Positions 1 to 6,788 of a stretch of 7,334 nt of DNA are shown one piece after another. Under the pieces are notes generated by a model. That model saw only the letters and a list, made by a program, of their open reading frames with translations. It was not told the DNA's origin and searched no databases. Made by a program: the position numbers and the translations under genes. This stretch comes from Alphaproteobacteria bacterium (GTDB lineage: Bacteria > Pseudomonadota > Alphaproteobacteria > Rhodospirillales > Rhodospirillaceae): NCBI GenBank assembly GCA_003250275.1, contig QKGW01000506.1, positions 1 to 7,334 on the forward strand. The letters run 5' to 3'. Position 1 is the stretch's first letter. Each line of letters begins with the position of its first letter.

Positions 1-15
1 GGAGCCCTTTTTCAA

Positions 16-105
16 TGGCGGAGGAGGCGGGATTCGAACCCGCGAGGGGCTTCCACCCCAACACGCTTTCCAGGCGTGCGCCTTAAACCGCTCGGCCACC
101 CCTCC
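16..105 (-). tRNA. tRNA-Ser (anticodon GGA)
   Basis: Read on the minus strand this is a complete class II tRNA. The 7-bp acceptor stem has GGAGGGG at the 5' end, with one G-U pair, followed by discriminator G and an encoded CCA (plus-strand TGG at 16-18). The T arm carries GGTTCGAATCC. The anticodon loop is CTGGAAA (plus 67-73), giving anticodon GGA at 69-71, which reads the serine codons UCC and UCU. The long variable arm (GGGG-loop-CCCC) is the serine hallmark and separates it from ordinary class I tRNAs. The 3' flank, toward position 1, begins AAAAAGGGCTCC, which could be the first arm of a terminator that continues outside the window. Confidence 0.97.
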
Positions 106-310
106 GAATCGCGATCAACGCGAGGCGTCGTTTCTAACCAACCTCCCGGGCGAATGCAAGCCTTCTATTCCGGGCTTTTTCCGCGTATAAGTGAGGTCGG
201 GGATGTCAAGGGGAAACAAAAAATCGGTTGAATCCTCACGCATTTCGCGGCAAATTTGCCACGAACGACAAGAAAAAGCGTCTATCTATCGGGGATGATT
301 GAGGTTTTCG
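106..310. other. Intergenic region between tRNA-Ser and the small membrane protein gene
   Basis: This 205-base gap is noticeably more AT-rich than its surroundings. It holds the tRNA promoter on the minus strand and a perfect 12-bp palindrome, GGCAAATTTGCC (249-260). A weak plus-strand -35-like TTGAAT (228-233) faces CAAATT at 251-256 with 17-bp spacing, which is a possible but unconvincing promoter for the gene starting at 311. No other gene is supported. The long minus-strand open frame that ends here is a shadow of the coding DNA to the right. Confidence 0.5.
131..159 (-). promoter_or_regulatory. Probable promoter of tRNA-Ser
   Basis: On the minus strand there is a -35-like TTGCAT (plus 154-159), a 17-bp spacer and a -10-like TAGAAA (plus 131-136). 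This predicts a start near 124 and a 5' leader of about 19 bases before the mature tRNA. The stretch after the -10 is very GC-rich (CGACGCCTCGCG). A GC-rich discriminator is typical of stable-RNA promoters under stringent control, but that is inferred from family knowledge only. Confidence 0.5.
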
Positions 311-637
311 ATGATTCTGGGACGTGTTCTTGGTTGGCTCCTGATGGCGACCGCGGTCTTGACCGCCGCCGCCGAAGCCATCGTCGCGTTGGGACGGGGA
401 ACCTACGACGCGATCGCCACCGGCGAGCTCTGGACTCTCATCACCGGACGCGCGCCGAGCTTTGGTTTGAGCGGACATCCGGCATGGCACGACACCGTCG
501 GCCAGATCCTCATGGGGTGGCCCGCCTGGGCGGTGATCGGCCTGCTCGGCTGCGCGCTGATCGTCGGCTGCCGCTCGCGCCGCCGCCGCGCCGAATACCG
601 CGAAGCCTCGATGCGGTTCTCCTCGTCGCCGCGCTGA
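311..637 (+). CDS. Small two-helix membrane protein of unknown function (108 aa)
   Basis: I chose the ATG at 311 because TGAGG (300-304) gives a ribosome-binding site six bases before it; an in-frame TTG at 299 is the only nearby alternative. The protein has a hydrophobic N-terminal helix (about residues 1-27, beginning MILGRVLGWLL). A polar central segment follows, containing GELWTLI. A second helix (about 67-87, WPAWAVIGLLGCALIVGC) runs straight into an Arg-rich patch, RSRRRR. The positive-inside rule would put that patch and the C-terminus in the cytoplasm, making a hairpin in the inner membrane. Small two-helix proteins with a GELW-like central motif are, from memory, seen in other alphaproteobacteria without an assigned function. 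The gene appears monocistronic: a terminator follows and the next gene has its own upstream gap. Confidence 0.75.
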   Translation: MILGRVLGWLLMATAVLTAAAEAIVALGRGTYDAIATGELWTLITGRAPSFGLSGHPAWHDTVGQILMGWPAWAVIGLLGCALIVGCRSRRRRAEYREASMRFSSSPR

Positions 638-666
638 ACTGCCGAGTCGCGAGCCGATCCTGCCGG

Positions 667-690
667 AACGCCGCCTTCGCGCGGCGTTTT
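667..690 (+). terminator. Intrinsic terminator after the small membrane protein gene
   Basis: A perfect 8-bp stem (AACGCCGC at 667-674 and GCGGCGTT at 681-688) encloses a 6-base loop. It ends in TTTT followed by CGTT, so the T-run is short. It lies 30 bases after the stop codon at 637 and is oriented to end that transcript. Confidence 0.7.
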
Positions 691-732
691 CGTTATCGCG
701 CGCATCACTGATTCTTCGCCGAGTCGCCCCTA

Positions 733-761
733 TTCCCACCGCGACGGCGTTGCGCCATAGT
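733..761 (+). promoter_or_regulatory. Candidate promoter for the SBF-like transporter, possibly giving a leaderless mRNA
   Basis: TTCCCA (733-738) and CATAGT (756-761) are 17 bp apart, and each matches the sigma-70 consensus at four of six bases. The expected start is around 767-770, essentially on the ATG at 770. No Shine-Dalgarno sequence precedes that ATG (the bases are TAGACCGTC), which fits a leaderless transcript. The call is weak because such partial matches arise by chance. Confidence 0.3.
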
Positions 762-769
762 AGACCGTC

Positions 770-1753
770 ATGACCGCCCTCGCCCGCTTCCTGCCCGACC
801 GCTTCACCACCGCCCTGATCGGCGTCGTCGTGCTCGCCACCGTGCTGCCCGCCGCCGGGTCGTTCGCGGCGGTTTGGCACGTCGCCACGCAGATCGCCAT
901 CGCGCTGCTGTTCTTCCTTCACGGCGCGCGGCTGTCGCGCCAGGCGGTGCTCGCGGGTCTGATGCACTGGCGGCTGCACATCACCGTGATCGCCTTCACC
1001 TTCGGCGTGTTCCCCCTGCTCGGCATCGCCGCGGCGCAACTGCCCGAGGCGATCCTCCCCGCCGGTCTCGCACTCGGGGTGATCTACCTCTGCTGCCTGC
1101 CCTCGACGGTGCAGTCCTCGATCGCGTTCACCTCGATCGCGGGCGGCAACGTCGCCGCCGCGGTGTGCAGCGCCTCCGCCTCCAGCCTGTTCGGCGTCGC
1201 GTTCACGCCGCTGCTCGTCGGCCTGTTGATGAGCGCCACCGGCGATACGATCACCCTCGACCAGGTCGAGGCGATCGTCACCCAGATCCTCCTGCCGTTC
1301 ATCGTCGGGCAGCTGGTGCATCCGTGGGCGGGCGCGTGGGCGCTGCGCAACAAGAAGGTGCTCTCGGTGTTCGACCGCGGCTCGATCCTGATGGTGGTCT
1401 ACGGCGCGTTCTCGGAGGCGGTGATCCACGGCCTCTGGCACCGCCTGACGCCGCTCGCCACCCTCTCGCTGGTGGTGGTGTGCTGCGCGATCCTCGCGAT
1501 CCTGCTGGTCTCCACCACCATCGCGGCGCGCCGCCTCGGCTTCTCGCGCGAGGACGAAATCACCATCGTGTTCTGCGGGTCGAAGAAGAGCCTCGCCGCC
1601 GGGGTGCCGATGGCGAACATCCTCTTCCCCGCCGCGAGCGTCGGCATGATCGTGCTGCCGCTGATGATCTTCCACCAGATCCAGCTGATGGTGTGCGCGG
1701 TGCTGGCGCGGCGCTACGCCGCGCGCGGCGCGGCATTGCAGAGCGCGGAATAG
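770..1753 (+). CDS. SBF-like bile acid:sodium symporter family protein (YfeH / SLC10A7 type)
   Basis: A 327-aa polytopic inner-membrane protein with about ten hydrophobic segments, full length for the SBF-like family (bacterial YfeH, yeast Rch1, human SLC10A7). Recognisable blocks are FFLHGARLS (48-56), the long conserved segment beginning CLPSTVQSSIAFTS and running into GGNVAAA (109-131), and FCGSKKSLAAGVPMA (268-282). Together these define the two crossover regions of the bile-acid-symporter fold. Family membership is clear, but the bacterial substrate is not established, so sodium-coupled uptake of an organic anion is only inferred. The start is the first ATG of the frame and lacks a ribosome-binding site. 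Its TAG stop is one base from the stop of the convergent permease gene, so the two transcripts must overlap or terminate inside each other. Confidence 0.9.
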   Translation: MTALARFLPDRFTTALIGVVVLATVLPAAGSFAAVWHVATQIAIALLFFLHGARLSRQAVLAGLMHWRLHITVIAFTFGVFPLLGIAAAQLPEAILPAGLALGVIYLCCLPSTVQSSIAFTSIAGGNVAAAVCSASASSLFGVAFTPLLVGLLMSATGDTITLDQVEAIVTQILLPFIVGQLVHPWAGAWALRNKKVLSVFDRGSILMVVYGAFSEAVIHGLWHRLTPLATLSLVVVCCAILAILLVSTTIAARRLGFSREDEITIVFCGSKKSLAAGVPMANILFPAASVGMIVLPLMIFHQIQLMVCAVLARRYAARGAALQSAE

Positions 1754-1754
1754 C

Positions 1755-3131
1755 TCAGAACACCCCGAGCCAGACCCACCAGAGATAGTTCAGCGGCCAG
1801 AGCAGCACGATCGACGCCATCGACACCGCGAAGCAGAGCTTGTTGGCCTCGCGCATCGGCAGGTCGAGTGCCTGGATCGCCACCACCAGCGCCGGCGCCT
1901 GGAAGGTGAGGAACACCGTGGCGTAGCCGAGCACCTGGGTCATCAGCACGGTCATCAGCGGCAGGCCGGAGGCGTTGGCGAACTCCTGCGCGAGCGGCGT
2001 CAGCACCGCCGGGATGCCGGGCTGCGAGGCGAGCACGCCGGTAAGCGAGGAAATCCCCGAGAGCAGCACGAAATCGCGCGCCGGGCTGCCGGGTTCGAGC
2101 GGCAGCACCGAGAGCAGCCCGCCGGCGGCGAGGCGGCCGATCCCCGAGGTGTCGACCAGCGAGCCGAGGCCGATGATCGCGGCGATGTAGAACAACGAGG
2201 CGACGTTGATGGTGCGGATCGATTCCGCGCCGAGCACGCCGACGCGCGGCCACAGGCAGGCGATGCCCGCGAGCATCCCCACCCAGGCGGGCGAGATGTG
2301 GTGCCAGCTGTCGGTGCTCCACAGCACCAGCGCGCCGGCGAGGATCGCCGAGAGCCGCCACTCGGCGGCGCTCATCGGCGCCGTCTCGCCGTCGTCCACG
2401 ACCGGCTGCGCCGCGCCGCCGCGGTACATCCACGCGACGATCGCGGTGGTGAGCACGGTGCGCAGCGCCCCCATCACCGGGAAATGCAGCAGCAGATAGT
2501 GGGCGAAGTCGGGCGGTTGCAGGCCCATCGCCTCCGCCGCGCCGATCAGCACGACGTTGGGCACGTTGGCGGGAAGGATGGTGACGGCGGGGAAGAAGGT
2601 GCCGAAGATCCCCGAGAGCACCACGCCGACGTAGGGGCGGGTGCGCGGCTGGTAGCCGAGGCGGGTGGCGATCGCGGCGAAGATCGGCAGCAGCAGCAGG
2701 ATCCGCCCCATCGCGGACGGCATGATGAACGCCATCGCGACGCCGAGAAGCGCGTTGCCGAACACCACGCCGACGTAGCTCTTGGGGAAGCGCGCGAGCA
2801 GCCGCCGCGCGAGACGGTCGCCGAGGCCGGTCTGATTGACCGCGACGCCGATGAACAACCCGGGGAAGATCAGCCAGAATGCGGTGGAGGAAAAGCCCGA
2901 GAAGGTCACCTCGGGCGAAGCGATGCCGAGCAGGATCGCGGCGGTGAAGAACACCATCGCGGTGAGGTATTCCGCGATCACCCCGGTGGCCCACAGCGCG
3001 AGCATGGTGAGGATCAGGATCAGCGCCGGACCCGCGCCGATGTCGCGCACCGCTTCGAGCCGCGAGAGCGCGACCGATACCGCCGCAACGCCAGCGACCA
3101 CCAACCAACCGCCATACCTGCGCACGCGCAT
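1755..3131 (-). CDS. SLC13/DASS-type divalent anion permease
   Basis: A 458-aa protein with about eleven to twelve hydrophobic segments, in the usual size range for SLC13/DASS (CitT-like) carriers of dicarboxylates, citrate or sulfate within the ion transporter superfamily. The start ATG (plus 3129-3131) follows a strong AGGGAGGG ribosome-binding site (plus 3135-3142). The first repeat carries FIMPSAMGR (135-143) where CitT-type proteins usually have PSNTAR, so the Asn and Thr of the sodium-binding SNT motif are replaced. PANVPN (187-192) occupies the position of the following conserved Pro/Asn block, and ASQPGIP (368-374) corresponds to the second re-entrant region. Substrate and coupling ion therefore cannot be assigned. 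The gene lies 63 bases downstream of lepA on the same strand with no clear terminator between them, so co-transcription is possible. It is convergent with the SBF-like gene. Confidence 0.85.
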   Translation of the reverse strand: MRVRRYGGWLVVAGVAAVSVALSRLEAVRDIGAGPALILILTMLALWATGVIAEYLTAMVFFTAAILLGIASPEVTFSGFSSTAFWLIFPGLFIGVAVNQTGLGDRLARRLLARFPKSYVGVVFGNALLGVAMAFIMPSAMGRILLLLPIFAAIATRLGYQPRTRPYVGVVLSGIFGTFFPAVTILPANVPNVVLIGAAEAMGLQPPDFAHYLLLHFPVMGALRTVLTTAIVAWMYRGGAAQPVVDDGETAPMSAAEWRLSAILAGALVLWSTDSWHHISPAWVGMLAGIACLWPRVGVLGAESIRTINVASLFYIAAIIGLGSLVDTSGIGRLAAGGLLSVLPLEPGSPARDFVLLSGISSLTGVLASQPGIPAVLTPLAQEFANASGLPLMTVLMTQVLGYATVFLTFQAPALVVAIQALDLPMREANKLCFAVSMASIVLLWPLNYLWWVWLGVF

Positions 3132-3194
3132 CGTCCCTCCCTGACGCGGCCAGCATAACCCGATGCCGCGCCCAGGGGGATGAAAAACCTTGGA

Positions 3195-4997
<1,803 letters not shown>

Positions 4998-5001
4998 GGG
5001 C

Positions 5002-5058
5002 GGTCCGGTTGTTCATGCAGGGGCGAGCCCGGCGCGGAACGCCAGGCTCGACCGGACC
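5002..5058 (-). promoter_or_regulatory. Nested inverted repeat in the lepA leader, covering the ribosome-binding region
   Basis: In the RNA sense (minus strand) an 8-base arm GGUCCGGU (plus 5051-5058) pairs perfectly with ACCGGACC (plus 5002-5009), which ends four bases before the lepA AUG. Directly inside it is an 11-bp stem with one U-G wobble (plus 5040-5050 with 5024-5034) and a five-base loop (5035-5039). A 14-base unpaired segment (5010-5023) lies only on the 3' side. The 3' outer arm contains the GGA that is the sole ribosome-binding candidate, so folding would hide the start region. There is no T-run, so it is not an intrinsic terminator. Whether the whole structure is transcribed depends on the unknown lepA start site. 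Confidence 0.55.
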
Positions 5059-5088
5059 ATAGTGCATTTCCCGAGCGGACGGAATACC

Positions 5089-5610
5089 TCACTCCGCTGC
5101 CGGTTTCGCCTTCGCGCGGGGTTTCGCAGCCGGCTTGGCGGGCGCTTGCGCCGGGGCCGCGGCGGCGGCCTTCGGCGCGGCCTTGGCGGGCGCCTTCGCC
5201 GCGGGCTTGCGCACCGCCCGGACCGCGGGCTTCGGCGCGGCGAGCGGCGGCTCGATCGGCGCGGGCGGCGGCGCGATGCCGGTCATGTCCTCCACCGGGG
5301 AGGCGAGCGGCGCCACCACCGGCGCGGCCTGCTCGGCGGGTTTCTTCGCCTTCTTCGCCTTCACCGGCTTGACCGGCTTCGCCGCCTTGGCGTCCTTCTC
5401 CGGCAGATCGGGGCCAACGTAGTCGACGATCCCCTGGCTCAGCGCCCAGCACGCCAGCCGCACGGTCTTCGGCGGCTTGATCGCCTCGCCGTCGCGCTCG
5501 CCCTTCTCGTAGTACTGGAAGATCCGGCGCTTCAGACCGAGGGCCTCCGCCGCCTCCTTCTGCGAGAGATTGAGCGATTTGCGCCAGGCCTTGAGATGCT
5601 TCGCATCCAT
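5089..5610 (-). CDS. XRE-family helix-turn-helix protein with histone-H1-like Lys/Ala/Pro tail
   Basis: I place the start at the ATG at plus 5608-5610 (173 aa), because GGAG lies nine bases upstream of it and the longer in-frame extension to 5733 runs through the promoter and operator region. Residues 5-62 form a compact Cro/C1-type HTH: LSQKEAAEALG (15-25) is the helix-turn segment and LKRRIFQYYEKGER (26-39) the recognition helix region. PPKTVRLACWALSQGI (46-61) then closes the domain. From about residue 71 to the end the protein is low complexity, with KPVKPVKAKKAKK, a Pro-rich linker, then PAAKAPAKAAPKAAAA-type repeats. It resembles the C-terminal tail of histone H1 and bacterial H1-like proteins, suggesting nonspecific DNA binding alongside the specific HTH. 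Its promoter region has paired palindromes consistent with autoregulation. lepA follows on the same strand. Target genes are unknown. Confidence 0.85.
   Translation of the reverse strand: MDAKHLKAWRKSLNLSQKEAAEALGLKRRIFQYYEKGERDGEAIKPPKTVRLACWALSQGIVDYVGPDLPEKDAKAAKPVKPVKAKKAKKPAEQAAPVVAPLASPVEDMTGIAPPPAPIEPPLAAPKPAVRAVRKPAAKAPAKAAPKAAAAAPAQAPAKPAAKPRAKAKPAAE
5342..5380. repeat. Two adjacent 9-bp tandem duplications inside the XRE tail coding region
   Basis: TTCTTCGCC occurs twice in tandem (5342-5350 and 5351-5359). After three bases ACCGGCTT(G/C) occurs twice in tandem (5363-5371 and 5372-5380). Read on the minus strand they encode the three-residue repeats KPV-KPV and AKK-AKK. The unit length keeps the frame, so slippage here would lengthen or shorten the basic tail without breaking the gene. 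Confidence 0.8.
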
Positions 5611-5648
5611 TTTGCGTTTCTCCAACGTCTCTTCGATTCGTTCGGCCC

Positions 5649-5668
5649 GACAACCCCTTGCGGTTGTC
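5649..5668 (-). other. Stem-loop in the leader of the XRE gene
   Basis: GACAACC (5649-5655) and GGTTGTC (5662-5668) form a perfect 7-bp stem with a six-base loop. If transcription starts near 5674 from the -10-like element at 5681-5686, the hairpin lies within the first few bases of the mRNA, about 40 bases before the ATG. No T-run follows, so it is not a terminator. It may act as a 5'-end stabilising hairpin. Confidence 0.4.
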
Positions 5669-5680
5669 TGGTCGAGATTC

Positions 5681-5709
5681 AGAATACGCACCTCGTGCGC
5701 ACTTTGCAC
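5681..5709 (-). promoter_or_regulatory. Candidate promoter for the XRE gene
   Basis: On the minus strand TATTCT (plus 5681-5686) matches the -10 consensus at four of six bases. At 17-bp spacing the -35 position is GTGCAA (plus 5704-5709), which matches only three of six, so the promoter is weak or depends on a protein. The spacer contains a complete palindrome (5687-5699), as expected for an operator. Confidence 0.4.
5687..5699. promoter_or_regulatory. Operator-like palindrome 1
   Basis: CGCACCTCGTGCG is a perfect 5-bp inverted repeat with a three-base centre. The surrounding 16 bases (5686-5701) match those around palindrome 2 everywhere except the centre. It directly abuts the -10-like element of the XRE gene. 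Its right half also forms the self-complementary GTGCGCAC (5695-5702). Confidence 0.65.
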
Positions 5710-5738
5710 TTGAAAAACGCACAGAGTGCGCATATTTC
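5710..5738 (+). promoter_or_regulatory. Probable promoter of the 85-aa protein gene
   Basis: TTGAAA (5710-5715) matches the -35 consensus at five of six bases. It is followed by exactly 17 bp and TATTTC (5733-5738), or at 16 bp CATATT (5732-5737). The downstream DNA is AT-rich. A start near 5745 would give a leader of roughly 59 bases before the ATG at 5804. Confidence 0.55.
5718..5730. promoter_or_regulatory. Operator-like palindrome 2
   Basis: CGCACAGAGTGCG has the same CGCAC-N3-GTGCG architecture as palindrome 1, and its start is 31 bp to the right. It lies wholly inside the 17-bp spacer of the plus-strand promoter, so a bound protein would block RNA polymerase there. No third full copy of this 13-bp pattern was seen in the window. 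Confidence 0.65.
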
Positions 5739-5803
5739 ATAAATCAGGTCATAGTAACGGCGGCGGCGAGAACGGCCCCCGTCAAGGTACGGAGGAACCG
5801 GGT

Positions 5804-6061
5804 ATGGCAAGCTTTGGACCCAATCGCATCTACGTCTGCGGCCACAACGCCTACGACAACGAGCTCGCGCTCGCGCGTCACGAAGGCGTGCAGCGGCTGA
5901 GCCTGAGTTCGGTCATGCCGGTGATCGACACCCGCCCGCGCTTCGCCTACCGCATCGCCGACGGCGACACCGTGCGCTGGGCGACCGACCCGGTGGAGGC
6001 CTACCGCGCCCGCCACGCCTCCCCCACCGCCACCGTCGACATCGTCGCGGTGCGGCGCTGA
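5804..6061 (+). CDS. Conserved-looking small protein of unknown function (85 aa)
   Basis: The start at 5804 is supported by a strong GGAGGA ribosome-binding site (5791-5796) seven bases upstream. The in-frame extension back to 5726 would begin inside the operator and promoter, so I reject it. I do not recognise a family. The product is soluble-looking, with no signal peptide or membrane segment. It begins MASFGPNRIYVCGHNAYDNE, has a Ser-rich middle (RLSLSSVMPVID), and then contains FAYRIADGDTVRWATDPVEAYRAR and a beta-like C-terminus, VDIVAVRR. There is one cysteine (residue 12), with His14 two positions later. Codon use matches its neighbours, with a strong G/C third-position bias. It stands alone between its own promoter and a strong terminator, divergent from the XRE gene, which suggests the two share control. 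Confidence 0.75.
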   Translation: MASFGPNRIYVCGHNAYDNELALARHEGVQRLSLSSVMPVIDTRPRFAYRIADGDTVRWATDPVEAYRARHASPTATVDIVAVRR

Positions 6062-6086
6062 AGCCACACCTTTCGGCGATCTTGGG

Positions 6087-6113
6087 AAAACCGGCTCCGG
6101 CCGGTTTTCTTTT
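6087..6113 (+). terminator. Strong intrinsic terminator after the 85-aa gene
   Basis: A perfect 9-bp stem, AAAACCGGC (6087-6095) with GCCGGTTTT (6100-6108), carries the four-base loop TCCG and continues into CTTTT, giving TTTTCTTTT overall. It begins 25 bases after the stop codon. The AAAA at the other side could give weak termination on the minus strand as well, but no minus-strand gene reads into it within the window. Confidence 0.88.
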
Positions 6114-6155
6114 GCGCGGAACTCTGGAATCGTTGCGGCCCAAGGAGTGCCGACG

Positions 6156-6779
6156 ATGTACCTTCCCGACCCGTTCCGCGAAGACGACCGCGCCCGGCTG
6201 CACGCCACGATCGCGGCGGCGCGCCTCGCCTCGCTCGTCACCGTTACCGCGGAAGGCCTGATCGCGACGCCGCTGCCTCTGTTGCTCGTTCCCGACGAAG
6301 GCCCCCTCGGCACCCTCTACGGCCACCTCGCGCGCGCCAACCCGCAGGCCAGGCTCGCACCGAGCGGCGACGCGCTCGCGATCTTCGCCGGGCCGGACGC
6401 CTACGTCTCGCCGTCGTGGTACCCCTCGAAGGCGGAAACCCACAAGGTGGTGCCGACCTGGAATTACGTCGCCGTCCACGCCTACGGCCCGCTCGAAACC
6501 TTCGACGACGCCGACCGTCTGCACGACCTGCTCACCCGCCTCACCGACCGCCACGAAGCCGGACGCCCCGCCCCCTGGAAAGTCGCCGACGCGCCCGCGG
6601 ACTACGTCGCGGCGATGCTTCGCGGCATCGTCGGCGTGCGCGTGCCGATCGCGCGGCTCGAAGGCAAAACCAAGATGAGCCAGAACAAGTCCGCCGCCGA
6701 CCGCGCCGGAACCGCCGACGGCCTCGCCGCCAGCCCCGACCCCCGCGACCGCGAGGCCGCTCCGCTGATCCCCCGCTGA
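6156..6779 (+). CDS. paiB: PaiB-family FMN-binding negative transcriptional regulator
   Basis: A 207-aa protein, the usual PaiB length. The start at 6156 has AAGGAG (6142-6147) eight bases upstream; a GTG at 6147 overlaps that site and is unlikely. Conserved blocks are the N-terminal MYLPDPF, GHLARANPQ (56-64), FAGPDAYVSPSWYPSK (77-92), KVVPTWNYVAVHAYG (97-111) and LEGKTKMSQNK (168-178). These make up a flavin-reductase-like split-barrel fold that binds FMN. In Bacillus subtilis PaiB is linked to repression of sporulation and degradative-enzyme genes. A direct DNA-binding role in this organism is not shown by the sequence, and no HTH is evident. The tail after about residue 182 is Ala/Asp/Pro-rich and looks disordered. 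The LysE-type exporter gene follows after nine bases. Confidence 0.93.
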   Translation: MYLPDPFREDDRARLHATIAAARLASLVTVTAEGLIATPLPLLLVPDEGPLGTLYGHLARANPQARLAPSGDALAIFAGPDAYVSPSWYPSKAETHKVVPTWNYVAVHAYGPLETFDDADRLHDLLTRLTDRHEAGRPAPWKVADAPADYVAAMLRGIVGVRVPIARLEGKTKMSQNKSAADRAGTADGLAASPDPRDREAAPLIPR

Positions 6780-6788
6780 GGACTTTCG

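Noticed and set aside
1..12. Terminator of tRNA-Ser at the left edge
   Set aside because: In the tRNA direction the sequence AAAAAGGGCTCC could be the first arm of a terminator, but the second arm would be outside the window and cannot be seen.
256..711. 151-aa plus-strand frame overlapping the gene at 311
   Set aside because: It is a different reading frame with an Arg-rich product, no ribosome-binding site at its start, and it runs through the terminator at 667-690.
236..1675. 479-aa open frame on the minus strand
   Set aside because: It lies antisense to the small membrane protein and the SBF-like transporter. Its translation is Arg/His/Asp/Gly-rich nonsense typical of a GC-rich shadow frame, and no domain is recognisable.
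1714..3156. 480-aa minus-strand frame and the plus-strand frame at 2298-3158
   Set aside because: Both overlap the SLC13-type permease in other frames and give Arg-rich translations without membrane segments. The permease frame has a strong ribosome-binding site and a clear family fold.
3145..3170. Inverted repeat CGCGGC / GCCGCG between lepA and the permease as a terminator
   Set aside because: It has only six pairs, a 14-base loop and no following T-run; in DNA this GC-rich such a repeat is expected by chance.
5014..5016. ATG 19 bases upstream of the lepA start as a leader peptide start
   Set aside because: It opens a long out-of-frame shadow across lepA rather than a short leader peptide, and has no ribosome-binding site.
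5611..5733. 41-residue N-terminal extension of the XRE protein
   Set aside because: The extension would be encoded by the operator, promoter and leader hairpin, is not HTH-like, and lacks a ribosome-binding site, whereas the ATG at 5610 has one.
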